Assembly (NCBI GenBank): GCA_000961655.1
Contig: LADR01000033.1
Location: 1-59,979, forward strand
Source of the DNA: Desulfatitalea sp. BRH_c12
GTDB lineage: Bacteria; Desulfobacterota; Desulfobacteria; Desulfobacterales; Desulfosarcinaceae
DNA: 59,979 bases
Reading direction: 5' to 3'
In this document: positions 9,079-18,514 of the stretch, piece after piece
How the letters are laid out: each line of letters starts with the position of its first letter
Position numbering within the stretch: the first letter of the stretch is position 1
Translations under genes and position numbers: made by a program
Notes under the pieces: generated by a model
Told to the model about the DNA's origin: nothing
What the model saw: the letters and a program-made list of their open reading frames with translations, nothing else
The model's database searches: none

Positions 9079-10416
9079 TCAGCGGATTTGACCGCAAGAG
9101 GTAATGGTTGGGGGCACGGGCAGGTGCCGACGTCTGAATCGATTCAGCAGCAGGCGCAACGTGGCTGTAGAAGCCAGATTGCCCAGGCTCAATCCGGCAG
9201 CACCGATAAGATTGCCCGGGACGCCCAGCCATAGCGTCAGCCCGGCTGTGGTCATAACCGTGGTCAGAAAAGCGGCCTGTCCGGAGATGACGGTCATCGG
9301 CTTCCTTGCCAGGGCGGCCAGACCCTCACCCTGGGCACGCAGAGCGACACACAAAGGGAACAATACCAACCCCAGGGCCGTGATACGAACGATCGGCAAA
9401 TCGGCGGGCGCCAGATTCTGCAATCCAACGTAATAGACCTCCGCCAGTCCGGGAAGAATAAAGAGCAGCGGCAAAATTCCCATCACGGTGCCGGCCGCAA
9501 GGGCAAAATAGAAAATGCGGGGTTCCTTGCCCTGCTTAGGATGGAAGGTCAGCACAACCTCCTGCAGGCGGGTTGCGCCGAAGGCGACAGGTGTCGCCAG
9601 GCCCAAAGCCAGGTAGTAAGCAGGCAACATGCGTTCAGGAAATTCGGCGCGTGCAATGAAGGCACCCAGCAAGATTCCGGACAGCGACAGCAGGTAGCCG
9701 CCCACGGACAGCGGCAGGTTGAAGAGCAGCAACTCTTTTTTAGTGGGCGGAGCGGCGCCCGAAGAGTGCAGTGCCTTGATGAACGGTGCCGCAAGGATGG
9801 CGGAGGCGATCACTTCCAAGCCCACGGGCAGCGTCAGGCAGACCACTGCCCATACGGGACCCACGGCGCCCATATAGACGAAAAGCGGCGACAGCAAGGC
9901 GGTGATGACAATGCGCATCAAGGTGGCCACGCTGGCGCGTCCCGCTGCCAGGCCGTTGTACATACTTACTTGATAGGGTATGCGCAGGAAAAACAGAAAT
10001 TGCAGCGGCGCGCTGGCCAAAAGGGTGATGTGGGCCGGTTGTGCGATTGAGGGCGGCAGTCCGATCAGGGTTTCGAAGAGCAAGCGCGCCGGTCCGGGAA
10101 GGCACAAGAGCAATTGAACCACGACCACCGACAGCGCCAAAAGCAGCGTCACCGACCGAAATCGGCTGAATCCTTCGCGGTCCTTTCCGAAAACCATCCC
10201 CGTGGTGATCAGGCCGAAACCCAAGGTGCCGAGCAAAAACAGCAAGGTATTGGATTGGGCCAACCCCGCCAGGTTCAAGGTGCCGCCTTGCCCGCGCGAG
10301 GCCACCATGGCAACCAGGGGATAGGTTAAGCCTTGTGAGGCCGACTGCAGGGCCAAGGGTGCGAAGAAGCGGGTGAGCTTCGCATAGTAAGGACCCGCCG
10401 GGGATGTTGATGTCAT
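9079..10416 (-). CDS. Polytopic membrane protein, MATE/Ank-like transporter
   Basis: A 445-aa integral membrane protein with about 12 hydrophobic segments spread over the whole length (for example LLFLLGTLGFGLITTGMVF, SVTLLLALSVVVVQLLLCL and VVCLTLPVGLEVIASAILAA). The pattern of two similar six-helix halves, with short charged loops such as GKDREGFSRFR, resembles the MATE/MVF superfamily and especially Ank-type (progressive ankylosis) homologues. These export small anions, lipids or drugs; no substrate can be read from the sequence. It begins at ATG 10416 without a strong ribosome site. It is about 200 bp from the ExeA gene and may be separately transcribed. Assignment to a particular family is tentative. 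Confidence 0.6.
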   Translation of the reverse strand: MTSTSPAGPYYAKLTRFFAPLALQSASQGLTYPLVAMVASRGQGGTLNLAGLAQSNTLLFLLGTLGFGLITTGMVFGKDREGFSRFRSVTLLLALSVVVVQLLLCLPGPARLLFETLIGLPPSIAQPAHITLLASAPLQFLFFLRIPYQVSMYNGLAAGRASVATLMRIVITALLSPLFVYMGAVGPVWAVVCLTLPVGLEVIASAILAAPFIKALHSSGAAPPTKKELLLFNLPLSVGGYLLSLSGILLGAFIARAEFPERMLPAYYLALGLATPVAFGATRLQEVVLTFHPKQGKEPRIFYFALAAGTVMGILPLLFILPGLAEVYYVGLQNLAPADLPIVRITALGLVLFPLCVALRAQGEGLAALARKPMTVISGQAAFLTTVMTTAGLTLWLGVPGNLIGAAGLSLGNLASTATLRLLLNRFRRRHLPVPPTITSCGQIR

Positions 10417-10563
10417 AGGTGATCGATTTCAATTAGATGCCTTGCCTTGCGATTCAAAAAAGCAAAGCTGAATGCGAGAATATAACAGCATGCCCATAGC
10501 GGGTCAATGGGAGGAGGTCCCCAAAAAAAAACCGTCCAGGATCCGCATGAAGTCCTGGAAGAC

Positions 10564-11403
10564 TTAGATCACGTGCTTGTCCTTGAACAGGGGCAGGCTG
10601 TCGTTGGTCTGGCTGAGGCCAAATTGGTCGATCTTGCGGTAGATTGTGCGCCGACTGATTCCGAGCAGGCGCGCTGCTTTGGATTTGTTGCCGCCGGCCC
10701 GGTTCAATGCATCGGTCATTTCAGGAATGCCCGTGACCGGTCGGCCGCTGCCGCGCTGCGCGTAAGAATCGTCCGCTTCGTAGTGGCGGATGTCGGCCGG
10801 CAGATGCGTCAACGTAATCGCACCGCCCTGGCATACGACAAAAGCATGTTCCATGACATGTTCGAGTTCGCGCACATTGCCGGGCCAGGAATAGTTCATG
10901 AATGTGCTGAGCACGTCGTTCGAGAGGCCTTCGATCGTCTTTTCAAAGCGGTTATTGAAGATGCCGCGGAAGTGCTCGACCAGAAGCGGTAAGTCTTCAA
11001 GTCGCCGGCGCAGGGGCGGCAGCGCGACCTCGACGACCTTGAGGCGGTAGTACAGATCGTGGCGGAACTCCCCACACCTGACCTTTTCCTTCAGGTCCGT
11101 GTTGGTGCAGGCAATCACGCGGACATCGACTTTGTGGGGGGTGGTCTCTCCGACCCGCTCGAATTCTTTTTCTTGCAACACGCGCAGCAGTTTCATCTGC
11201 ACTTTGTGGGAAATATCACCAATCTCGTCGAGCAGAAGCGTGCCGCCGTCGGCAGCCTGAAAACGGCCTTGTTTATCTTTGACCGCACCCGTAAAAGCCC
11301 CCTTGATATGTCCGAACAGTTCACTTTCGAGCAGGTTCTCGGTCAGTGCCGAGCAGTTGACGGTGACAAAGGGCTTGAATGCGCTGCCAGTTGGACATCG
11401 ACA
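10564..11403 (-). pseudogene. Broken sigma-54-dependent activator (AAA domain lacking Walker A, plus Fis HTH)
   Basis: The open frame encodes the back two-thirds of a sigma-54 activator: [22 protein letters not shown], the sigma-54 contact loop GAFTGA, Walker [12 protein letters not shown], sensor [25 protein letters not shown], and a C-terminal Fis-type HTH ([20 protein letters not shown]). The frame is closed upstream by TGA at 11404-11406, immediately before PTGSAFKPF. The P-loop (usually GESGTGKE) and the whole sensory half are missing. In other frames up to about 11590 there are helical remnants (NDIEELRDSLKRYETIL), as if a deletion and frameshift removed the joint. Without Walker A it cannot hydrolyse ATP. 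It follows the histidine kinase gene, its likely former partner. A sequencing or assembly error is the alternative. Confidence 0.75.
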
Positions 11404-11597
11404 TCATTGAGGATGGTTTCATATCTTTTAAGTGAATCACGCAACTCTTCGATGTCATTTCGAGTTCGCGCCGCTCGCAGCGCCCGTCCAAGGGTTCAAT
11501 GGGTTTCCGAATGCCTGACCGGTTCCTGGTCAAGGATATTTTTCGGTTCAGGGATCCTGTTCGACAGGGCAATTTCATTTTCACGTGGGCTCTCTCA

Positions 11598-13538
11598 TCA
11601 GGCGGCGCTCCTGGACTGGGGAAGGGATGGTTTGGCCTGGGCCTCAAAGCGCGGCAGGTAGATCAGGACGCGGGTGCCTTTTTTCGGTTCCGACTGGACC
11701 ATGATCATGCCGTCATGGTTCTTTATGATGCCGAAGGCGGCCGCCATGCCCAGTCCGCGGCCGACGAATTTAGTGGTAAAAAAAGGTTCGAAAATGCGCC
11801 GGCAGGTGGCTTCATCCATGCCGACGCCTGTATCCTGGATGCTGATGACTGCGTATTCCCCAGGTGCCGGAAGAACACCGCCCACCGGTTCGGCGCCTTC
11901 CTTGAAGAATTGATTGGCGGTGGAAACGGTCACTTCTCCGCCGGCGTTCATCGATTCGGCCGCATTGGACAACACGGCTTCAAGGACTGTTTTGATCTGG
12001 GTGATATCGCCATTGGTCAGACAGATGTCTTCATCGAGCTGCAGACGGACCGTGATGGAAGGCGGAAGTGCCAGTCGTTCCGATTTCATCACCTCCTGAA
12101 TCAGGTTGTTGGCGGAAAAGGGTTGCGGCTGGTACTTGCCTCCCCTGGCATAGGCCAGCAACTGGTCGGTCAGGCGGCACATTCGATCAGTGGAGGTGCG
12201 CAGCGAGCTGAGGTAAGTTTCGTTTTGAAGGTTGTTGGCCTTGGCCAGTCTCAGCAGGTCCAGGTTGCCCAATATGATCGCCAGCGCGTTATTGAACTGG
12301 TGGGCGATGCCGCCGGCCAGCGTGGCGATCGCCTGTATCTGACGGCCGTGCTGAAGCTGATGGTCCACCCGTTTTCTCTCTTCTTCCATGGCCACCCGGT
12401 CGGTGAGATCGGACACGGAAGTGAACACGCGCTGCCAGGACTCTTCGAAACCCGCCGGTACGGTGCTGCTGATCAGCAGGCTGAGGTGGCGTCCGCGCAA
12501 TGTGCAACCAACCCCTTCGGCCGAATAACGATTGTTTTTATATAGCCCTATGATGCGATTGATAAAATAGTCGTCCCGATCGACCGGCAGGATCGCGGAT
12601 AGGTTTTTCATCAGGGCTGTAGTATTTTGCGCTTCAAACAGATGGAGCGTTGAACGATTGACCGCGGTCACCTGCATCAGGTCGATACATTCATCAAGGA
12701 CGGCAGGATGGGCTTTGAAATAGCCGGGAAGGTCATCCGCGACTTCCGGCGGCAGTTCGTCGAGAAACATTTTCAGTCGCGACCAATCTTCTTCCCAGAG
12801 CGACACGGCCGATTCCTCGAACAGAGCGCGATAGCGCAGTTCGCTTTGGGCCAACTCCTTTTCGGATTGGCTGCGCAGTTCGATTTCACGCTGCAATTCC
12901 ATATTGGCCTGCCGCTGCCTTTTTTCGGCAAGCAGCGCCTCATTTTGGGCACCTACCAACTGGTTCTGAACCCGCACCCGGGTTCTTTCGGAGATCAAGG
13001 CAGTGGCCAGGGTAAGCAGCAGAGCCAACGAATTGTTCAAGCGGAACATGCGCTGATCCCATTCACTTAACAATGGCAGATCAAGCGTGATGAGGATGGC
13101 CACCATGATTGTACTGAACAGGAGGGCACAGATGAAGCCGGCCTTGTGGCCGAAAAACAACATAACCGCGATAGGATAGCAATATATCCACGGCGTGAAT
13201 ATGTAGATATCGCCAGCGAGCATGCCGCAAAAGAAACTGGCCGCCATCAATCCGAATGCAAGCGACGACGTGATGCGCTTCAGCAGAACGAGCCGGTGCA
13301 GCTCGGAAATCCGCAATCCCCACAGCACCGCCCCGATCGCATTGAGCGATAATAAAAGGAAAAAAAGCGCCTGGAGAAGATTACCGTGATGATAGTGAAA
13401 CAGGGCAAAAAAAATGAATGGGGGGCTGCCTAACAGGGCCATCCATCGGTTGAGTCTGCGGTGATATTCGATTTCGGTCAGGCGTGCGTCGTCCGTTTGC
13501 GCTGAAAGGTGAATGGGGGTGAGATATCCCGTCGGCAT
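11598..13538 (-). CDS. Membrane PAS sensor histidine kinase
   Basis: 646 aa. The N-terminal 190 residues contain about six membrane segments. A coiled-coil linker (AEKRQRQANMELQREIELR) and a PAS-like region (LRYRALFEESAVSLWEEDWS) follow. The H-box is LAGGIAHQFNNALAIILGNL, with the phospho-accepting His near residue 410. N-box AVLSNAAESMNAGG, G1 IQDTGVGMD and FEPFFTTK...GRGLGMAAAFGIIKNHDG complete an NtrB-like HATPase domain. It should sense a membrane or cytoplasmic cue and phosphorylate a response regulator. Start ATG 13538 is chosen because GAGG lies eight bases upstream and a topogenic N-terminus follows; the longer frame lacks a site. The activator downstream is broken and has no receiver domain, so the kinase may be orphaned or use a partner elsewhere. 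Confidence 0.9.
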   Translation of the reverse strand: MPTGYLTPIHLSAQTDDARLTEIEYHRRLNRWMALLGSPPFIFFALFHYHHGNLLQALFFLLLSLNAIGAVLWGLRISELHRLVLLKRITSSLAFGLMAASFFCGMLAGDIYIFTPWIYCYPIAVMLFFGHKAGFICALLFSTIMVAILITLDLPLLSEWDQRMFRLNNSLALLLTLATALISERTRVRVQNQLVGAQNEALLAEKRQRQANMELQREIELRSQSEKELAQSELRYRALFEESAVSLWEEDWSRLKMFLDELPPEVADDLPGYFKAHPAVLDECIDLMQVTAVNRSTLHLFEAQNTTALMKNLSAILPVDRDDYFINRIIGLYKNNRYSAEGVGCTLRGRHLSLLISSTVPAGFEESWQRVFTSVSDLTDRVAMEEERKRVDHQLQHGRQIQAIATLAGGIAHQFNNALAIILGNLDLLRLAKANNLQNETYLSSLRTSTDRMCRLTDQLLAYARGGKYQPQPFSANNLIQEVMKSERLALPPSITVRLQLDEDICLTNGDITQIKTVLEAVLSNAAESMNAGGEVTVSTANQFFKEGAEPVGGVLPAPGEYAVISIQDTGVGMDEATCRRIFEPFFTTKFVGRGLGMAAAFGIIKNHDGMIMVQSEPKKGTRVLIYLPRFEAQAKPSLPQSRSAA

Positions 13539-14151
13539 AATGCAATCCTCGTGAAACTGATTTTCCACAAGCGCCGGTCTCATCTCGGCCGGACGCGTCA
13601 TCCGCTGCGCGGTATCAGTTAGGGCACTGCAAGTGGCGCCCTGATCCACATGCAAATAACATACCGGCAGCCCTGGTTTGGCGCTCCTCGAGCGATCATA
13701 GCATTGGGTATCCAAAAGAATCAAAAGGTTTAAAACTGCGTACCGTTCCCCACGGATAGAACGCGGCCCCGTTTTTAGATAGGCCCGGCGTAAAGCGGTT
13801 ACGCATCGTCCATTATGCAATGGCTCCAATCAGACGCTTTTCGGTCGGCCGGCTGCGACGTGCTTTGTGTGATGACTTTCGGGCAGGATCCGGGCGCGTG
13901 GGTGAGCCTGACCATCGGGCCGATCCACCAGGAACCGGATCCGGTCGAGATCATGTCTATGATTTTCTCAATAACAGCGAAAAAAGTTGGATTGCTTTCA
14001 ATGATTGGGCGGGTGCTATAAAATTCATAAAGGGGCTAAAGGGACGCAGACCTGGAACCGATAAGGTAATAAGATTCATGGCAGCAGATCTATGGCTATC
14101 GGCGTCGGCTGCCGGAAGAGCCGGTGCACTAACCAGAAATGACGATTCGGC
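13539..14151. other. 613-bp intergenic region between divergent genes
   Basis: Upstream region of the histidine kinase (minus) and the PilZ gene (plus). A 111-codon open frame (13820-14155, +) overlaps the PilZ start by ATGA, but it has no ribosome site, and its N-terminal half (Arg/Pro/Gly-rich) looks like out-of-frame DNA; its C-terminal half (EKSWIAFNDWAGAIKFIKGL) is more protein-like. I do not call it as a gene. No clear promoter or repeat was found. Confidence 0.4.
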
Positions 14152-14871
14152 ATGAGTGATCCGGGAAACGTTCGAACCAAAAAATTTTTCGAGCTGTTCA
14201 GCTATCTGGTCGAGAAACGCGTGATCATCTCAATGTATGTGGTGGGCGGCGATTTCGAACGCCTGACGTGTATCACCGGCATTAAAGAGGATGTTGCCGG
14301 GCATCAACTGCTGGTCGATATGCCTGACGGCTTCGAAGCCGTAGCCAAAAAGTTCGACCCCCTGCACCTGCGTTTCAATTTCAATGGTCCCGATCAGCTC
14401 GAGTACATCTTTACAACCCGCGGCGGTTGCATCGCCGGGCGCGAGTTGGCGATGCCCTTTCCCGATGTCGTTGAAAGGATTCAGCGACGCAAAAATTTCC
14501 GGATGGAAACGCCCGTCGGGACGAAGATGCTTTTTAAAATCAATAACAGCCCGGTCGTATTCGCACTGATTAACATCAGCCTGGGAGGGGCCTTCGGTGC
14601 GCTGATCAAACACGGTTTCAAGGATCTGAAAGGGTCGCTTCTAACGGTGTCGCAGAAAATATACAATGCGGGTATCGTGGTGCCCGCCGCCAACGAGCGC
14701 GCGGGAGAGACCATTATCATCAAACGATCCGAAGTCCGGCGTATCGAACACGACAGAGACCGCAACCTTTACCGGTACGCACTCGAATTCATCGATATCG
14801 ATCCTGTCGAAAAAAGAAAACTCACCCAAGCCATCTATCATTTCCAACGGATATTCCTGCAGCGGCGGTAG
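14152..14871 (+). CDS. PilZ-domain protein (c-di-GMP receptor type)
   Basis: 239 aa, soluble, no signal peptide. The N-terminal half is a YcgR-like flagellar-brake fold (RVIISMYVVGG...FNGPDQLEYIFTTRG). The PilZ domain begins near residue 105 with the c-di-GMP signature RRKNFRMETP (RxxxR-type) and continues with INISLGGAFG, the N/DxSxxG half-site. Proteins of this shape bind cyclic di-GMP and adjust motility or surface behaviour through a protein partner. Both ligand-binding motifs are present, so binding is likely. The start ATG overlaps a possible short upstream frame, and the ribosome site is weak. A terminator-like hairpin lies 125 bp downstream, so it seems to be its own transcription unit. 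Confidence 0.85.
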   Translation: MSDPGNVRTKKFFELFSYLVEKRVIISMYVVGGDFERLTCITGIKEDVAGHQLLVDMPDGFEAVAKKFDPLHLRFNFNGPDQLEYIFTTRGGCIAGRELAMPFPDVVERIQRRKNFRMETPVGTKMLFKINNSPVVFALINISLGGAFGALIKHGFKDLKGSLLTVSQKIYNAGIVVPAANERAGETIIIKRSEVRRIEHDRDRNLYRYALEFIDIDPVEKRKLTQAIYHFQRIFLQRR

Positions 14872-14954
14872 AGCGCCGGTATCCTGAAGGGTAATTTGTT
14901 GCTTGACCGCTGGCGCGATTTCACTTAAGAATCGTTTTACAATAAGATTGCAGG

Positions 14955-15032
14955 TCAGGCCATGCGGCCTGATGCGTTGAGTTATGAAACAGGCGCAAGC
15001 CACCCAGACTCATGTCCGGGCGGCTTTTTTTT
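14955..15032 (+). terminator. Two hairpins and T-run ahead of pabA
   Basis: TCAGGCC/GGCCTGA (14955-14961 with 14966-14972) forms a 7-bp hairpin without T-run. AAGCC-A-CCC pairs with GGG-C-GGCTT (14997-15026), followed by eight T (15025-15032), a good intrinsic terminator. It lies 125 bp after the PilZ stop and 43 bp before the pabA start, so it could end the PilZ transcript or act as an attenuator in a pab leader. Confidence 0.7.
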
Positions 15033-15074
15033 GTGCCGTTCGGACCTGCGGAAGGGCACCGCAAGGGACGAAGC

Positions 15075-15671
15075 GTGCACACCATTCTCGTGATCGACAA
15101 TTACGATTCTTTTACCTACAACCTGGTGCAGATGTTGCGCTGCTATCCGCTGGTGGTGCGCGTTTTCCGCGCTGATGGCATCGACCTGCAACAGGTAGAC
15201 GCACTTGCGCCGGACTATATCCTGATCAGCCCGGGACCCAAGGATCCGGCCCATGCGGGAATATCGATGCCCCTGATCCGGACCTGGCACCCGCGCGTAC
15301 CGATTTTGGGCGTGTGCCTGGGCATGCAGTGCCTTAACGAAGTGTTCGGCGGTCAAACGGTCCGTTCGCCGCAGCCCCTGCATGGGCGGACCAGCCCGGT
15401 GCTGCATGCGGGCCGCTATCTGTTCGCAGGATTGCCGTCGCCGTTTTTGGCGGCCCGCTACCACAGTCTGGCAGTGGTGCCGCACGAAAAGGCCTTGCGC
15501 GAAGATCTGGAAGTCACTGCCCACTCGGAAGACGGCACCATCATGGGACTGAGCCATCGGCGCCATCCCTTGTGCGGTGTGCAGTTTCATCCGGAAAGTT
15601 TTCTGACCGAACACGGATTTACCCTGATGGAAAATTTTTTGCGACTCGGGCCCCTGGAGATACCGTCATGA
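15075..15671 (+). CDS. pabA: Aminodeoxychorismate/anthranilate synthase glutaminase subunit
   Basis: 198 aa, class I glutamine amidotransferase. It releases ammonia from glutamine for the chorismate-amination subunit encoded next. The N-terminal VIDNYDSFTYNLVQML is characteristic of PabA/TrpG. The catalytic triad is visible as Cys80 in LGVCLGMQCL, and His and Glu in GVQFHPESFLTEHG. GTG 15075 is chosen because AAGGGA precedes it and homologues begin right before the ILVIDNYDSF strand; the upstream extension contains the terminator hairpin. The stop codon overlaps the next start (ATGA), so the two are translationally coupled, which assigns it to folate rather than tryptophan synthesis. Confidence 0.92.
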   Translation: MHTILVIDNYDSFTYNLVQMLRCYPLVVRVFRADGIDLQQVDALAPDYILISPGPKDPAHAGISMPLIRTWHPRVPILGVCLGMQCLNEVFGGQTVRSPQPLHGRTSPVLHAGRYLFAGLPSPFLAARYHSLAVVPHEKALREDLEVTAHSEDGTIMGLSHRRHPLCGVQFHPESFLTEHGFTLMENFLRLGPLEIPS

Positions 15672-17938
15672 ACGAGCCCCTTGCGTCTTGCCCGCCTCTG
15701 GCATTGCCTGGGCTGACCGGCGTGCGCGTCCGGTCCTTCGATCTGACTGAACCTTTTATCGACCTGGCCGGCCGATTCGCCCATCTGCCCGGAACGGTCG
15801 TGCTGCTGAGCGGCGGCGATCTGGATTGCGCCCGCTATCACATTATGGGGATATGGCCCTGGCTGACGCTGCGTGGACGTTCCGGTCGCCTTGCCGTGAC
15901 GGTCGACAATCACGCGGCCGAGTGGGACAGTGTCTGCCTGGACGCGCTCGGTCATGTCATCCATGCCATGCGGCTGCCATCCCAAAGCCGGACACAGCCG
16001 TTGGCTGCAGGGCTGATGGGGTATCTGGCCTATGATTTGAAAGATGACCTGGAAGTGTTGCCGCGCACCAGCGTGGATGACTGGCAGCTGCCCCATGTCC
16101 TGCTGCATGCGCCCGCATTGCTGGTGGTGCACGATAAAGCTGACGGTGCAACGCAGATGATCGTGCCCGACCGGGATGTGCCCGGCTGGGATCCTGAGCA
16201 TCTTTTCCAAACATTCGCTGCCGCCGCTGCCTTCGGGCCGCCCTGCGAGGGCGGCTTTGCCGTTGACCCCGCGGCATTGGCGTCCAACTTTGATCAAGCC
16301 CACTATAAGGAGGCCGTCCGGCGCATCGTTGACTACATTGCCGCCGGCGATGTTTACCAGGTCAACTTGTCCCAGCGGTTTCAGGTGCCTTTTAGGGGAG
16401 AGCCCTTCACGCTCTTCCGGCACCTGTTCGAGCGCAATCCGGCGCCGTTTTTCGCATTTGTGCAGGGCGGCGATCATCAGATCGTCTCGACCTCCCCCGA
16501 GCGGTTTTTGTGCCGGCACGGCGACCGTGTGGAAACGCGGCCGATCAAGGGCACGCGCCCGCGCGGCGCAACGCCCGCCCAGGATGCACTTTTGCGCCGG
16601 GAGTTGGCCGCAAGTCCCAAGGACGATGCCGAACTTGCCATGATCGTCGATTTGCTGCGTAATGACATCGGTAAGGTGTGCCGGGCCGGTTCGGTGCGCG
16701 TGACCGCCCACAAGCGCCTGGAAACCTATCGCAACGTGCATCACCTGGTATCGGATGTGGCAGGCCGGCTGGAAGCCAATAGCGGCAGTGTGGATCTGAT
16801 CGCGGCTGCGTTTCCGGGCGGCTCGATCACCGGTTGCCCCAAGGTGCGTGCCATGGAGATCATCGACGAACTGGAGACCTGCCGGCGTCACGTATACTGC
16901 GGCAGCATAGGCTACATCGGCTTTGACGATACCCTGGACCTGTCGGTGGCCATTCGTACGGCCACAGTGGCCAATGGCATGCTGTGTTTTTCGGTGGGAG
17001 GTGGCATTGTGTTCGACTCCGATCCCCAGGCCGAGTACGAAGAGACGCTGCACAAAGGACATACCCTGCTGGGCGCCTGCCGCGAGGGGGGCGGTGCGAC
17101 CGACCGCACAGCCCAAGCGATGGTGTGGTGCAACGGCCGTTTGCAACCGGCGGTTGCGGCATCGGTCCCCATCACCGATCAAGGTGTGTTGTATGGGTTT
17201 GGCTTTTTTGAAACCATACGGGTCGACCAGGGCAGCGCGCCGTTGCTCGACGGTCACCTGGCCCGTTTTAACCGGACCTGGCAGGCCCTCATGCCCTCTG
17301 CGCCGCCCGACCTGAGCTGGTCGGCGATCATTGCCGCGGTCGTCGCAGCCAATGGTCTTGCAAGCGGATGCGCGGCCGTCAAACTGCTGGCCACGCGCGG
17401 CAGCCGCGGTATGCCGCCTTGGGATCACACCTTGTTGGTAAGCGCACGGCCGTACACCCACCGCCTATCGGGCCGAAAAGACGCCGGCCTCGCATTGGGC
17501 GTCTATCCCCATGCGCGCGCCACGCCGCTGGCGGCGCATAAGACCCTCAACTATCTGTACTACTTGCAAGCCGGACACTGGGCCCAAGCCAACGGCCACG
17601 ACGAAGCCTTGATTCTCAATCCGGACGGAAGCGTGTCCGAAACCAACACGGCCAACCTTCTCATCGTCAACGGGCGCGACATCATCCGTCCCGAATCGCA
17701 GGCCGTGCTGCCGGGCGTCCTGGCCGAAGCTGCCTGCAGGCAATTGCGGGCTTGGGGGTATCGGATCATCCGGCAGTCGCTGACGGTCGCAACACTGCAG
17801 GGCGCCGAACAGGTGCTGGCCACCAATGCGCTGATGGGCGCCGTGCCGGTCACCCACATCGCTGGCAGCCCGCGGCCGGCGGGCGACGACTTGTGGCGAC
17901 GGATCAACGATGCGCTGATTCCCGGTTGGGCTCAGTAA
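15668..17938 (+). CDS. pabB: Aminodeoxychorismate synthase component I fused to aminodeoxychorismate lyase
   Basis: 756 aa in two parts. Residues 1-480 are the chorismate-binding enzyme: YKEAVRRIVDYIAAGDVYQVNLSQRF, PIKGTRPRG (Lys294; TrpE has PIAGT, so this is PabB), MIVDLLRNDIGKV, GGSITGCPK and CGSIGYIGFDD. Residues 490-756 are a class IV PLP enzyme of the PabC type: GFGFFETIRV, the PLP lysine in AHKTLNYLYYL (about Lys625) and SVSETNTANLL. The fusion makes 4-amino-4-deoxychorismate and then cleaves it to p-aminobenzoate and pyruvate, the entry to folate. Ammonia comes from PabA, encoded with a 4-bp overlap. No frameshift or stop separates the halves, so the fusion is genuine in the sequence. 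Confidence 0.93.
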   Translation: MNEPLASCPPLALPGLTGVRVRSFDLTEPFIDLAGRFAHLPGTVVLLSGGDLDCARYHIMGIWPWLTLRGRSGRLAVTVDNHAAEWDSVCLDALGHVIHAMRLPSQSRTQPLAAGLMGYLAYDLKDDLEVLPRTSVDDWQLPHVLLHAPALLVVHDKADGATQMIVPDRDVPGWDPEHLFQTFAAAAAFGPPCEGGFAVDPAALASNFDQAHYKEAVRRIVDYIAAGDVYQVNLSQRFQVPFRGEPFTLFRHLFERNPAPFFAFVQGGDHQIVSTSPERFLCRHGDRVETRPIKGTRPRGATPAQDALLRRELAASPKDDAELAMIVDLLRNDIGKVCRAGSVRVTAHKRLETYRNVHHLVSDVAGRLEANSGSVDLIAAAFPGGSITGCPKVRAMEIIDELETCRRHVYCGSIGYIGFDDTLDLSVAIRTATVANGMLCFSVGGGIVFDSDPQAEYEETLHKGHTLLGACREGGGATDRTAQAMVWCNGRLQPAVAASVPITDQGVLYGFGFFETIRVDQGSAPLLDGHLARFNRTWQALMPSAPPDLSWSAIIAAVVAANGLASGCAAVKLLATRGSRGMPPWDHTLLVSARPYTHRLSGRKDAGLALGVYPHARATPLAAHKTLNYLYYLQAGHWAQANGHDEALILNPDGSVSETNTANLLIVNGRDIIRPESQAVLPGVLAEAACRQLRAWGYRIIRQSLTVATLQGAEQVLATNALMGAVPVTHIAGSPRPAGDDLWRRINDALIPGWAQ

Positions 17939-17969
17939 TTTTGCAGTGATCCATCGCTCTCGAGTTGGG

Positions 17970-18449
17970 TCATCTATTGGCAACGACATTCAGGTAAAAA
18001 CCATCGGGTGTTTCGATGCAGTCATAATCGATGACCATACGATTAATCTCCGAAAAAAACGCTTTTTTGCGCGCAATCAGAAAAGCGAGGATCTCGTCAA
18101 TCGTGTCGGGAAAGCTGAACATCTTCTTCATTTCGGCCACATACGCCACGCGTTTGACATCCGGCAATAAAGCTGCATTCCAAGCCAGGACCGCGAACAG
18201 GATCGCCTTTGTCTGGTCCTCGAACGTTTTGGCACCTTCCAGCATGGGGTGGCCAAAATCGATGATATACTCCGACATTTTCTCGGATGGCGCGATGAGG
18301 GCCATATCTTCGGGATCCAGATTTTCTTGCTGCAGGACGCGGTTGATAAGCTTGTTTCGGCTGGCTTCGATCGCGTTTTTTGCACGCTGCCGTTCCTTGA
18401 ACCGCTTGCGCATGCTTCTGGGTATCGTCGATTGAACTCTTTTGGCCAT
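17970..18449 (-). CDS. Hypothetical cytoplasmic protein
   Basis: 159 aa, not recognised. The N-terminus is very basic (MAKRVQSTIPRSMRKRFKERQRAKNAIEASRNK), which could bind nucleic acid or ribosomes. The rest is mixed alpha-helical (DQTKAILFAVLAWNAALLPDVKR, in part, then PDTIDEILAFLIARKKAFFSEI) and ends with VIDYDCIETPDGFYLNVVA. No membrane segment, Cys cluster or signal peptide is seen. ATG 18449 has GGGAG upstream. It converges on the pabBC fusion and is downstream of a quinone oxidoreductase gene, with about 65 bp between. Confidence 0.75.
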   Translation of the reverse strand: MAKRVQSTIPRSMRKRFKERQRAKNAIEASRNKLINRVLQQENLDPEDMALIAPSEKMSEYIIDFGHPMLEGAKTFEDQTKAILFAVLAWNAALLPDVKRVAYVAEMKKMFSFPDTIDEILAFLIARKKAFFSEINRMVIDYDCIETPDGFYLNVVANR

Positions 18450-18514
18450 GGATTACTCCCGCATTTCGGTTGTACTGCTCAAGGCTATCCGGTTATGCCC
18501 CAAGGGCATATTCT

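Noticed and set aside
13820-14155. Possible small gene overlapping the PilZ start by ATGA
   Set aside because: No ribosome site; its first half is Arg/Gly/Pro-rich nonsense-like sequence. Left open as a low-probability frame in the gap note.
15587-17461. Long minus-strand frame across the pabBC fusion
   Set aside because: The plus strand has all PabB and PabC motifs; the antisense product shows none.
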